In this document: positions 1-9,913 of the stretch, piece by piece | Layout of the letters: the number at the start of each line of letters is the position of its first letter | How positions within the stretch are numbered: position 1 is the first letter of the stretch | Source of the DNA: Balamuthia mandrillaris | Taxonomy: Eukaryota; Discosea; Longamoebia; Balamuthiidae | DNA: 20,994 nucleotides | Assembly: GCA_031835245.1 (NCBI GenBank) | Contig: JAVKOQ010000656.1 | Span: 1-20,994 of the forward strand | Reading direction: 5' to 3' | The notes under the pieces: model-generated | What the model was told of the DNA's origin: nothing | The model's input: only the letters and a program-made list of their open reading frames with translations | Databases searched by the model: none | Program-made: the position numbers and the translations under genes

Positions 1-784
1 GAGGTTGCACAGCAATCACCTTGTCAGCTTGCCACTTGTCCTCTCCCTCTTCCTTGTGGAACCTAAAGACAGTGCTGCTGAGAGCAGCACCGACAAAACC
101 TTGGGCTTGAGTGGGCTCATGCAGAAAGCGGATCTCCAAAGGAATCAGACCGTCGTTGCCAAGATCGATGGTTTGAATGAGTTCTCTCTCCTTCCACTTC
201 CACACATAGAGATGACGGCCATATTGACCTTGAGCCACATGTTCCGGATTGAAGCCGGAGGTGAAGGCTTTGGGCTCGCCCCACTCGGTGGAAATCATCA
301 CATTGATGCGTGGTTGGTACCAAAAGTCGTAGCCCATTGGTGGTGCCGAACCTTCCGGTTCCCATCTTCCCTTCACGTTGAACTCTTCGTCAAACAGAAC
401 GAAACCTCCAACCCCTTTTATGTAAGAAGAGAATTAGAGAAGATTTGAGAAGAAAGAAGAGGGGTTGATAGTACCTTTGCCAGAAGGATCTCCCATGCAA
501 CTAGCCATCAACTCGCCAGAAGCAAGACTGTACGTCACAGAAGGAAATAAAAGTAACCGTTAGCTTCTCTTCAGACGAATGAAGGGGTCACAAAGTCATT
601 ACCAGTGAACGGTGTGAGGATAAGCGAGTCCGGTTTTGTCAGCAATCTCAGTTCCTTCCACCACTTTATGGAGGGTGGGTGCCTTTTCATTCTTCGTATC
701 AAAGAAGTAAAAGCGTCCAGAACTGTTTCAACGGCAAAATTATGTGAGCATCAGGAGAGAGAGAGTGAGAGAGAGAGAGAGAAT

Positions 785-815
<31 letters not shown>

Positions 816-1143
816 CAGAGAGACAGAGAGACAGAGAGACAGAGACAGAGAGACAGAGAGACAGAGAGACAGAGACAGAGAGACAGAGAGACAGAGAGAC
901 AGAGACAGAGACAGAGAGAGACAGAGACAGAGACAGCGAGACAGAGACAGCGAGACAGAGACAAGAGAGAGAACGAAAAAAGTGTGACAAGAGAGAACGA
1001 AACAGAAAGAGAAGACAGGTGTTCGTACGAGAGAGCGGGCAACACCAGGAACCTTCTGTTCTTGGAACCGTCTCCGTGGCAAGAACTACAGGCGTTCCAC
1101 CTATGTTGGTTCGTTCGTTTTTTTATCAAAGCGTTTCAGCAAG

Positions 1144-1190
<47 letters not shown>

Positions 1191-1466
1191 CAAAGGAGAA
1201 GAAAAAAGAGAGTAAAAGCAACCCAGAGTGGTGCAGCTCGTCTCCAATGTGGCCCGTCTTGACGCGGTGGATGACCTGGAGTAGGTGTCAGAGTCAGGGT
1301 CGGCGTCGACCACGGCCAGGTAGTCCTCCCGCTGCTCGGCCCCCTCGCCGCAGGGGATGGCCGGCACGTAGAGCACCTTCTCCCTGGCGCCCGAGCGGAA
1401 GGCCTCCAGCGGGGAGGCATAGCCTGGGCCGCCGTGTTTTTGGTGATGGCAACAACCTCCTTCCAT
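1..1466 (-). CDS. SELENBP1: Selenium-binding protein 1 / methanethiol oxidase, 3' end off the window, apparent frameshift in exon 1
   Basis: SELENBP1 proteins are beta-propeller enzymes; the human protein oxidises methanethiol to H2S, H2O2 and formaldehyde. Exons on the minus strand: 1466-1223, 1100-1029, 722-603, 527-475, 414-1 and beyond. Family blocks in order: [140 protein letters not shown] and GALSS-type segments. The CxxC (CSSCHGD) motif is intact. All visible introns are GT-AG. In exon 1 the reading frame changes by one base near 1279: the part up to DTYS and the part from QVIHR both match the family, but in different frames. This could be an assembly error, an allele or a real lesion. 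The start at 1466 fits the family's short Cys-rich N-terminus (MEGGCCHH). The C-terminal third of the protein lies left of the window. Confidence 0.9.
751..972. repeat. GAGACA-type microsatellite with a 30-bp higher-order unit
   Basis: This purine-rich array on the plus strand fills most of SELENBP1 intron 2 (1028-723), so the transcript carries the pyrimidine strand. It is built from GAGACA and GAGACAGA blocks. Positions 811-840, 841-870 and 871-900 are three identical 30-bp copies. Long open frames across it, rich in Arg-Glu-Asp on one strand and Leu-Ser on the other, are products of the repeat and not genes. Confidence 0.9.
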
Positions 1467-1658
1467 TTGGGGTGAGTGAGTGCGTCCAGATAAGACGGGT
1501 TTTTTAAAAAAATGCTAAGGAAAGGAAGCTGAAGGCGAAAAGAAGAAGAAGATAGTTGAAATAGTACAACAAAGAAACACAGATGAAGCAGCAGAAATGG
1601 AGCGCAACCGCCTCTATAGCGTCATCCTCCATTAGTCATTAAAGGTCACGAAAAATGA

Positions 1659-1680
1659 CCAATGGGGTGCTGACACGTCA
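1659..1680 (+). promoter_or_regulatory. CCAAT-N7-TGACACGTCA module, copy 1
   Basis: CCAAT occupies 1659-1663, followed by a 7-nt spacer and the 10-mer TGACACGTCA at 1671-1680. The first half is the NF-Y core and the second contains an ACGTCA (bZIP/CRE) half-site. Counted to the ACACG, the spacing is CCAAT-N9-ACACG, one base off the animal ER-stress element CCAAT-N9-CCACG. The function is inferred. Confidence 0.45.
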
Positions 1681-1734
1681 TCAATCTGTAGCGAAACTTC
1701 GCTGGGTTTTTCTTCCTTTCAAAGAACCGTAGAA

Positions 1735-1756
1735 CCAATAGGAGAATGACACGTCA
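1735..1756 (+). promoter_or_regulatory. CCAAT-N7-TGACACGTCA module, copy 2
   Basis: CCAAT occupies 1735-1739 and the same TGACACGTCA 10-mer lies at 1747-1756. Orientation and 7-nt spacing match copy 1, but the spacer sequence differs. Conserved spacing with an unconserved spacer argues for a composite factor-binding site and not a simple sequence duplication. Confidence 0.45.
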
Positions 1757-1897
1757 GTTAATACTATTTCCCCGTTTTGAAAATTCCCCGGATCTCAAAG
1801 TAATTTATAACTATTAGGTTGGAAGGAAGCAAACCTTCAGCTTCGATTTTATGTCGACAAAGAGAACGAAAAAAAAAAAAGAAAGAGAGAGAGAGAG

Positions 1898-3390
1898 ATG
1901 GCGGAACAAACGGAAGCCCTGAAAGAGTTGGTGGATTTTCTGGCGGACCCAAAACCAGAGGTGAGTATTTTTTGACTATCGTGGCTATCTTCCCACGATC
2001 GACTGAATGTTTTTTTTTTTGATTCACAAATTAGGTTCGCATCATCGCCATACAGCATTTGGTGGGTTACACTGGCACGCCGGAAACCAGAGCGCAACTC
2101 AAGTCCACCGCTATCGTACGAAACCTGTTGCGATTAACAGGAGACATCAGCGTAACTACTGCTACTTCTTTCTCTTTTTTTCCATCTCATCATCTCATTT
2201 CGCTACCTTTTTTTTAAATCAAAAAAATGGGTTGAACGCCAATAGGCGGTGGCTACCAAAGCGTTCTCATGCCTTATAAACTTATCTCAAGACAAGGAAA
2301 TGGCCTCGGAGATGCTGAAACGCAACGTCTTCGCTCGCTTGGTGGATGGCATCACCGTACGTGCTCCGCTTGTCTTCTTCGCTGCTTTTTCTCCCTCTCT
2401 TCTCGCTGGTCACTCTTGTTCACGCATAAACACAAAAAACAGGATCCAGAAAACAAACTGGCGGAGCTGCATGCCATGCTCATGACCAATCTCACCAGGT
2501 CTGAAGAGGGCTGTAAGTCCTTGCTGCAAGTCGGAGAAGAAGCCCTAGAGGGCTACTACTTTTCCAAAGTGATTCAAGCCTTGCTCTCCTCTTCCTCTCC
2601 CGCTTCCTCTGCTACAACAACAACAACGAAGAACGAAAAAGAAGAACAAACAGACAAAAGCAAACCGGCGAAAGATCCTTTCTGTTGGTTGGGAACTGTG
2701 CTTATGAACGTCAGCCAACTGCCCTCCGGCAGGAAGGCTCTCCTCGAGGAGGACGCTTATCTCCTCAAACAGATCCTGCCGTTCGTCCGCCATCCCAACC
2801 TCATCCGGCGCAGAGGCATCCTCGGCACCATCCGCAACTGCTGCTTCGAGCCGGAGCAGCACTCCCTCCTCCTGGAGGAGGACAAGGGTGTAAATCTCTT
2901 GCTCCACGTGCTTCCGCCTTTGGTCGGCCCTGAGCAACCGTTTGATGAGGAGGAGAAGAAAGGAATGCCGGCGGAGCTGGCGCGACTTGCGGGACTGCCG
3001 ACACAGAGGAGGGAGGAGGACTTGCAGTGCAAGAAGTTGCTGCTGGGCACGTTGTTGCTGTTGTGTCATTCGTTGGAGGGACGGACCATCATGCGCGCCA
3101 AACAAGTGGTACTTGTTCACTCTTTCTTTTCTCTCTTCCGCACTTTCATCCGCTCTTTCTCTCTGTGTTGAGTTGCTAACAAAACAAAAAAGTATCCGAT
3201 CATTCGTCATATGGACATGGCCGAGAGCGTAGAGGAGATACACGACATTGTCTCTGACATTGTCAACTTTTTGATGAGGGACGAAGCCACCGACGAGGAA
3301 GAACAGAAGCAGCAACCAAAGATAGAGGTCATTAGGGAAGGAGAAGAGGAAGAGGGGAACAAAGATGATTCCACGCTCCATCAACAATAA
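1898..3390 (+). CDS. HGH1: HGH1 homolog (eEF2 folding co-chaperone, armadillo repeats)
   Basis: Known yeast Hgh1 is an armadillo-repeat co-chaperone that helps fold elongation factor 2 with the TRiC chaperonin. Exons: 1898-1960, 2035-2151, 2246-2356, 2443-3108, 3193-3390, all joined in phase 0 by GT-AG introns, giving 384 aa. Family signatures: N-terminal armadillo helices (VRIIAIQHLVGYTGTPETR), AFSCLINLSQD, the central NVSQ segment, ILPFVRHPNLIRRRGILGTI followed by RNCCFE (human GTLRNCCFE), the LPPLVGPE...FDEEE block, and a C-terminal VEEIHDIVSDIVNFLM helix followed by an acidic tail. Odd features are a low-complexity Ser/Ala/Thr/Lys insert encoded around 2585-2670 and the GA tract that abuts the ATG. 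The stop codon lies 48 bp from the stop of the convergent ACSF2 gene, so the two 3' UTRs must overlap. Confidence 0.92.
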
Positions 3391-3438
3391 TATCACAACC
3401 AAACATCAGCAATCATCTGATTTAGTTATTTCAAAGCT

Positions 3439-5749
3439 TCAGGATCGTTTGGGAGCAGCAGCTTCTGCTTTCAAGCCGAGCTCACGGATAGATTGTTCTC
3501 GCATAACGTATTTTAATACTTTGCCGGTGATGGTCAACGGGAACTCATCCTTGAACAGAATGTAACGGGGTACCTATATTGGCCGTTAAAGAGAGGTATA
3601 ACAAGAAAAGAGAGGATTGAGAGAGTGAGAGACCTTGTAATGGGCAATTTGTTCTTTGCAGTATTCTTTGATTTCTTCAGCGGTGAGCTTGGCTCCGCTC
3701 TTTAGCTTTACCCATGCACAAACTTCCTCTCCATACTTTTGAAGACCAAAATCAGAGAATGAAGAGGAGAAGACAAAGAGAAGAGAAAGCAAAAACCTTT
3801 TCATCGGGAACGCCGATAACTTGGATGTCGGCAATGGAGGGGTGGGTGTAGAGGAACTCTTCGATTTCTCTGGGATAGATGTTCTCACCACCGCGGATGA
3901 TCATGTCTTTGGACCTACCCACTATACGGCAGTAGCCTTCCGCATCCAACACTTTTGTTTGGTTAAAGGCAAATACGGATAGCAAGGGAAAGAAGAAACA
4001 AAGAACAGAGAAGCTACCGGCAAGATCTCCAGTATGCATCCAGCCAAACTCGTCTATCGCCTCTTTCGTCTTGGCAGGATCGTTCCAATAGCCTTTCATG
4101 ACGCTGTAGCCTCTCGTGCATAACTCCCCAATGCTATCGATGGGAAGAGTCCTTCCTTCTGTATCTATAATTTTACACTGCAAACACATCAAAATTTTAA
4201 AAAACCACAACAATGAAGAATGAAGAACGAAAAGAGGAATGAAGAAAGAATTACTTCAACGTGTGGGTGGATTCTGCCAACGGTCTCCACTCGTTTTTGA
4301 CGAGGAGCATTTGTTTCGGTTTGGAAGCTTACCGGGGAGGTTTCTGTCATTCCGTAACAAATCCTGCGTACAATTGTTTATAAACAATTGAGGAATGGAA
4401 GCAAAGAAAAAGATGGAAGCGGAGGATGAGATAAAGGAAATGCGTACGTCACTTCTTTCATGTGCATGTCCTCGGCCACCCTCTTCATAACTTCAATTGG
4501 ACAATTGCTACCAGCTACACCCAAGAACACATCAAAGCTTAGCCGTTATGGAAATAAAAAAGTCGTTACACAAATAACAAACCCATTATTCCTGTTCTCA
4601 ATGAGGAGAGGTCAAACTCTTTGAACCTTGGGTGCTGCAATTCAGCAATAAACACTAGCCATCATGATTTTCCATGTTAGTCACCACAACAAAAGAGAAA
4701 GAGACAAATAACGAAGAAGAAAGGTACTGGTGGGTACTCCATGGAGGGCGGTGCATTTCTCGTCCTGAACGGCTTGCAACGTTTTCAATGGATCAAATCC
4801 GAAAGAGGGATATACCAAACGAGAGCCATGAGTCAAGCCAGCGAGGTTACCCAAGACCAACCCAAAGCAATGGTACAATGGCACGGGAATGCACATCACA
4901 TCCTCTGGGGTTAGTTTCATTCTTTCGCCCACAAAGAAACCATTATTCAAGATGTTCAAGTGCGTAAGCGTTGCTCCCTGTTCATGAAAACAACAATTAA
5001 CAAGAGAGAGAGAGAGAGAGAGAAAGAGACAGAGAGAGGATCAGATCATGCCTTTGGTAATCCAGTTGTACCGCTGGTGAATTGAATGTTGATGGCGTCG
5101 TCTACGTACAATGTGGGCTCAATGTCAGCGAGCTTCTTCTGAAAGGCAGGTGAGGAACCTCCTTCTACTAACAAATCGCTCCACTTAAGAGTTCCTAAAC
5201 AAGTTTTGTAACGGGTAAATCTCCATAATTCAAGAACTCGCCCGCAACTCATGGAGAGAGAGAGAGAGAGAGAGAGAGAAAACAACAGATAAGAGTTGTT
5301 TACCAGGGATGTGTTGCTCAGAGTTTTGGATAACGAACTTGAGTGAAGGCACATTTTTGGACTTCAACTCCCCAGGTTTTGCTGAGAATTACAAAATCAA
5401 GGTGAGATGAAATGAGAGAGAGAGAGAGAGAGAGATGTTTCTAACATTTTGGGAGTTCAGGGACCAGCTCATTAAGCATATGGATGTAATCGCTGGTCTT
5501 GAATTGAGGAGTTACCACGATACCCTTGCAACCAACCAAGTTTAGGGCATGTCTGCATTTCTCTTGCGTAATTAGAACACGAGTAACAAAACACACAAAC
5601 AAATACGTACTTGAGTTCATGAAGTCGATAGGCTGGATTGATGTTCACCAAAATGATACCCAACTTTGCAAACGCATACTGTGCAACAACCTAAATCAAT
5701 ACAGAAGACAAAAAGACATTAGATAACAAAGTAGAGAACAATGCACGTA

Positions 5750-5787
<38 letters not shown>

Positions 5788-6620
5788 AAAGAGCAGTACC
5801 CATTCTGAATTGTTAGGCATCCACACACCAATGCGATCTCCCTTCACAAAGCCAAGGTCGTGCAAACCCTTTGCTAAGGAATCCGCTCGTTCCTTCCATT
5901 CAGTCCAGCTCCATCTCACGTCTTGTTCTACCACTCTCAACACTGTCTCCGAGGAATAGTTGGAGACCTGTTGGTCAAAGAACCTTCCTGTAAAGTTTGA
6001 ACCGTTACGTTTAACTTTGAATACCAACAGCATGAAGAGAGGAGGGAGCAGAGAGAAGAGGAAAGAGAACAAGAGGAGATGAGAGACGAGAGTTACTGGA
6101 GAGAGAGAGAGAGAGAGGGCGAGAGACAGACAAGAGAAAGAAAAGTACCAATGGGTTTGCTGATGAGGGGAACCTCAGAGCTTCCTTTCACATGAGAGAT
6201 GGGGATCAAGGAGTGAGGCTCTTCGGGGTGCCTAAGCCGTTGCGGCAGCAAATGGAGCTGCTCATGAACAGGCAAGTAGTGCTCGAAACCAGGTGGATGC
6301 CTCTGTGGCTCCTCTTCAACAGCGCCAGCAACAGCACCAGCAGTACTGAAGAAGCCTTTGGTGGTAGCATCACTTAACGAAAGCGTACTACGACCTTTTT
6401 GTTGCAAACAGCTCAGCAAAGAACAACCAGAGAAGAAGGAAGAAAGGGAGAGAGAGGGAACAAAAAAAATAAAGGCAGAATGGAGTGGAGACAAGAAAGA
6501 AAAGCTCTGGGAGAGGGAGGGAAAAAAAAAGAAACTTGTGTAGCGACTACCTGAAAAGGGTGACAAGAAACGCCCACCACCTCGTGAAAGCGAGGATGCT
6601 CGCAGTGACCCACGCCACAT
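3439..6620 (-). CDS. ACSF2: Acyl-CoA synthetase family member 2-like, mitochondrial
   Basis: This predicted ligase activates medium-chain fatty acids: fatty acid + ATP + CoA to acyl-CoA + AMP + PPi. Fifteen minus-strand exons: 6620-6551, 6394-6149, 5987-5800, 5690-5611, 5552-5446, 5381-5304, 5194-5052, 4977-4728, 4654-4583, 4514-4448, 4363-4255, 4177-4018, 3951-3797, 3735-3634, 3573-3439. All phases close, giving 653 aa. The N-terminus ([18 protein letters not shown]) is Arg/Ser-rich with no acidic residue, like a mitochondrial presequence. Motifs: AMP-binding loop [10 protein letters not shown] (residues about 296-305), YGMTET (437-442), [19 protein letters not shown] (535-550), and the C-terminal catalytic Lys in [10 protein letters not shown] (K627). 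Intron 7 (5051-4978) is GC-AG and splits the AMP-binding loop after PK; every other donor is GT. Several introns carry (CT)n on the sense strand. The gene is divergent from LTO1. Confidence 0.93.
4371..4390. repeat. Perfect 20-bp AT-rich palindrome inside an ACSF2 intron
   Basis: The 10-mer CAATTGTTTA is followed at once by its exact reverse complement. It lies in ACSF2 intron 10 (4447-4364) and ends about 7 nt before the exon 11 boundary. The transcript could form a small hairpin beside the splice acceptor. Confidence 0.8.
5003..5040. repeat. GA microsatellite in ACSF2 intron 7
   Basis: This (GA)n-rich tract on the plus strand reads as (CT)n in the ACSF2 transcript and sits just after the GC donor. 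Sister tracts in other ACSF2 introns lie at 5253-5280, 5414-5435, 5752-5785, 6099-6118 and, less pure, 6430-6535. Confidence 0.85.
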
Positions 6621-6736
6621 GTTGTTTTTTTGTTTGCAAAAAAAATAACACTACTTTTTTTTGCCCAAAACAAACAACGCTCTACCAGAGGTTGCTACCT
6701 TTTATCTTTGTCAATTTCGGTCTTTTTGCTTTGAAT

Positions 6737-6760
6737 CTAGGGTCTTCCGTTCGACCCTAG
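6737..6760. repeat. Perfect 8-bp inverted repeat with 8-nt loop in the ACSF2/LTO1 divergent spacer
   Basis: CTAGGGTC is followed by an 8-nt loop and GACCCTAG. It lies in the 256-bp spacer between the ACSF2 and LTO1 start codons (6621-6876). It could be a dimeric factor site or a hairpin. The spacer also has a TGACGTAA CRE-like site near 6814 and a GA tract immediately before the LTO1 ATG. Confidence 0.6.
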
Positions 6761-6876
6761 ATGGTTGCACCGGTTTTTTGTTTTTCTGAATGTCCGCATT
6801 AAATCTGTAATCCGTGACGTAAACTTCACGATCGATCACTCTCTCGCACTAGTAAAAAAGAAAGAAGAGAGAGAGA

Positions 6877-7359
6877 ATGCAGCAACAGCCACACCACGAG
6901 CAGGAACACACGAGCGTTGTGGAACTGGAGGGAGAAAGCACCTACTCTGCTGACTTTGAGGCGTTGCTGGACCTGGAGGAACGCTTCATCGACGAAGGCT
7001 GGGCCGAAGGCAAACGCAACGCTGAGCAGGCTGGCTTCCAGGACGGCAGGGGCTTGGGCCTGAGCAAGGGACGAGAGCTAGGGGAGGAGCTCGGGTTCTA
7101 CTACGGCTGCGTGGTGGCGTGGTCGCAAATGGCCAACAGCACCAAGAGCTCTCACCCCTACCAATTCTCTCAGAGGACGTTGACGGCTTTGAGCAAGCTC
7201 AAGGAGAAAATACTGGCCTTTCCCGCCAATCCCACGGACGAGAATTTGCAAGAAGCCTTGGACTCCATTCGAGCCAACTTCAAGAAGGTGTCCGCCATGT
7301 TGAAAGTCAAGCGAGACAAGGCCAGCGGCAGCAGCACCAAAGGAGAGCTCTCTTTTTGA
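6877..7359 (+). CDS. LTO1: LTO1 homolog (Yae1-Lto1 Fe-S targeting adaptor)
   Basis: Known Lto1 pairs with Yae1 to deliver the ABC protein Rli1/ABCE1 to the cytosolic iron-sulfur assembly (CIA) machinery. The gene is a single 160-aa exon, the only intronless coding gene here. After a short Gln/His-rich start comes the acidic LLDLEERFIDEGWAEGK segment, then the deca-GX3 helix with glycines about every four residues (EGWAEGKRNAEQAGFQDGRG through ELGEELGFYYGC, residues about 45-80), as in the Yae1 N-terminal domain. The C-terminal half matches the LTO1 pattern LxxIRxxFKKxxxxL. The last three residues, LSF, fit the published C-terminal CIA-targeting pattern [LIM]-[DES]-[WF]; human LTO1 also ends in LSF. 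Length is close to human LTO1 (137 aa). Confidence 0.9.
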   Translation: MQQQPHHEQEHTSVVELEGESTYSADFEALLDLEERFIDEGWAEGKRNAEQAGFQDGRGLGLSKGRELGEELGFYYGCVVAWSQMANSTKSSHPYQFSQRTLTALSKLKEKILAFPANPTDENLQEALDSIRANFKKVSAMLKVKRDKASGSSTKGELSF

Positions 7360-8060
7360 GAGCCTTGTGAGCCTTCTTAAACCCGACAACGATGGTCGGC
7401 ATGTGGACCATCACCAAATGTCGAGTGAAGCAAGCGAACGCAAACGATGAGCACCCCCAAACAACAAAAAGAGCTCAGTAGAACCACGGGCAAGACTTTC
7501 ATCGCCAGCACACATACACCAAAGCCACCCACCAAAGATATCACCCCAATTGCTTTTCTTTAACGTTGTCATGGTTACCACCACTCGTTTCTATGGGAAT
7601 ACAACAGGTTTGGTAACCAGCCAATAACATTCAACCGGGGATTTCTGCGTGTCGTGATTGGATCGGAAGATTTAGCAATTTGCCTTACATGGTAAAAAAT
7701 CACTCAGCTCCCCAAGTCGTCAACATACGTATAATCCACATCCATTGGATGGGCGCCACAACATGAGGCGCAAAGAAAGACGTTGAGAGGGGGGAAGAAC
7801 CTCTCACGTCTTATTCGTTTTCGTCGTGGCGTCGAACGCAAACAAAACCAAGTTCTTCATTCGACGCGTGTTGTTGTTGACCCTTCACTTTTTTCCTTCT
7901 TCTAAAAGGTCTCATTCCTTTCCATACGTGTGCTCGCTTCTTCTTACATCACGTCAACCTTGGCGCTTACCGTTGTTTATATTTTTTTTGTTTCTTTTAT
8001 TATTCGCTTTTTTTTTAGGTTCCCTCAAACAAAAAAGACCAACATACAGCGAGCATAGGG
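7360..8060. other. Spacer between LTO1 and gdhA
   Basis: I find no convincing gene here. At 7391-7412, 32 nt after the LTO1 stop, GATGGTC-N8-GACCATC is a perfect 7-bp stem that could mark the 3' end. TGGTTACCA (7572-7580) and its reverse complement TGGTAACCA (7611-7619) form a separated inverted pair. CCAAT-type boxes occur near 7621, 7658 and 7745. A T-rich run ending in AG at about 8017-8018 could be the acceptor of a 5' UTR intron of gdhA, but the transcript structure cannot be proven from sequence. Confidence 0.5.

Positions 8061-9913
<1,853 letters not shown>

Larger units (their letters stand above)
1467..1897. promoter_or_regulatory. Divergent SELENBP1 / HGH1 promoter region
   Basis: This 431-bp spacer separates two divergent start codons. 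It holds two copies of a CCAAT-N7-TGACACGTCA module (separate entries), an inverted repeat GGTCA-N7-TGACC at 1644-1660, and a near-palindrome AGCGAA-AC-TTCGCT at 1690-1703. A purine-rich (GA) tract lies directly before the HGH1 ATG. No open frame in it resembles a protein. I infer a shared bidirectional promoter from the arrangement; no TATA box is obvious. Confidence 0.55.

Noticed and set aside
605-1507. 300-codon plus-strand open frame rich in Arg, Glu, Asp and Thr
   Set aside because: It runs through the GAGACA microsatellite and overlaps SELENBP1 exons on the other strand, which have clear homology. The repeat keeps all frames open.
2545-3402. 285-codon minus-strand open frame across HGH1
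   Set aside because: It is a shadow of HGH1 exon 4 with no family resemblance; HGH1 homology is clear on the plus strand.
6737-6764. Possible tRNA T-arm (GTTCGACCC) before LTO1
   Set aside because: No D-arm, anticodon arm or acceptor stem can be built around it. It is better read as a simple inverted repeat.
7565-7580. X-box-like (RFX) sequence GTTGTCATGGTTAC, which would hint at cilium control of gdhA or LTO1
   Set aside because: One half-site breaks the consensus, neither gene is ciliary, and a single degenerate match is expected by chance.
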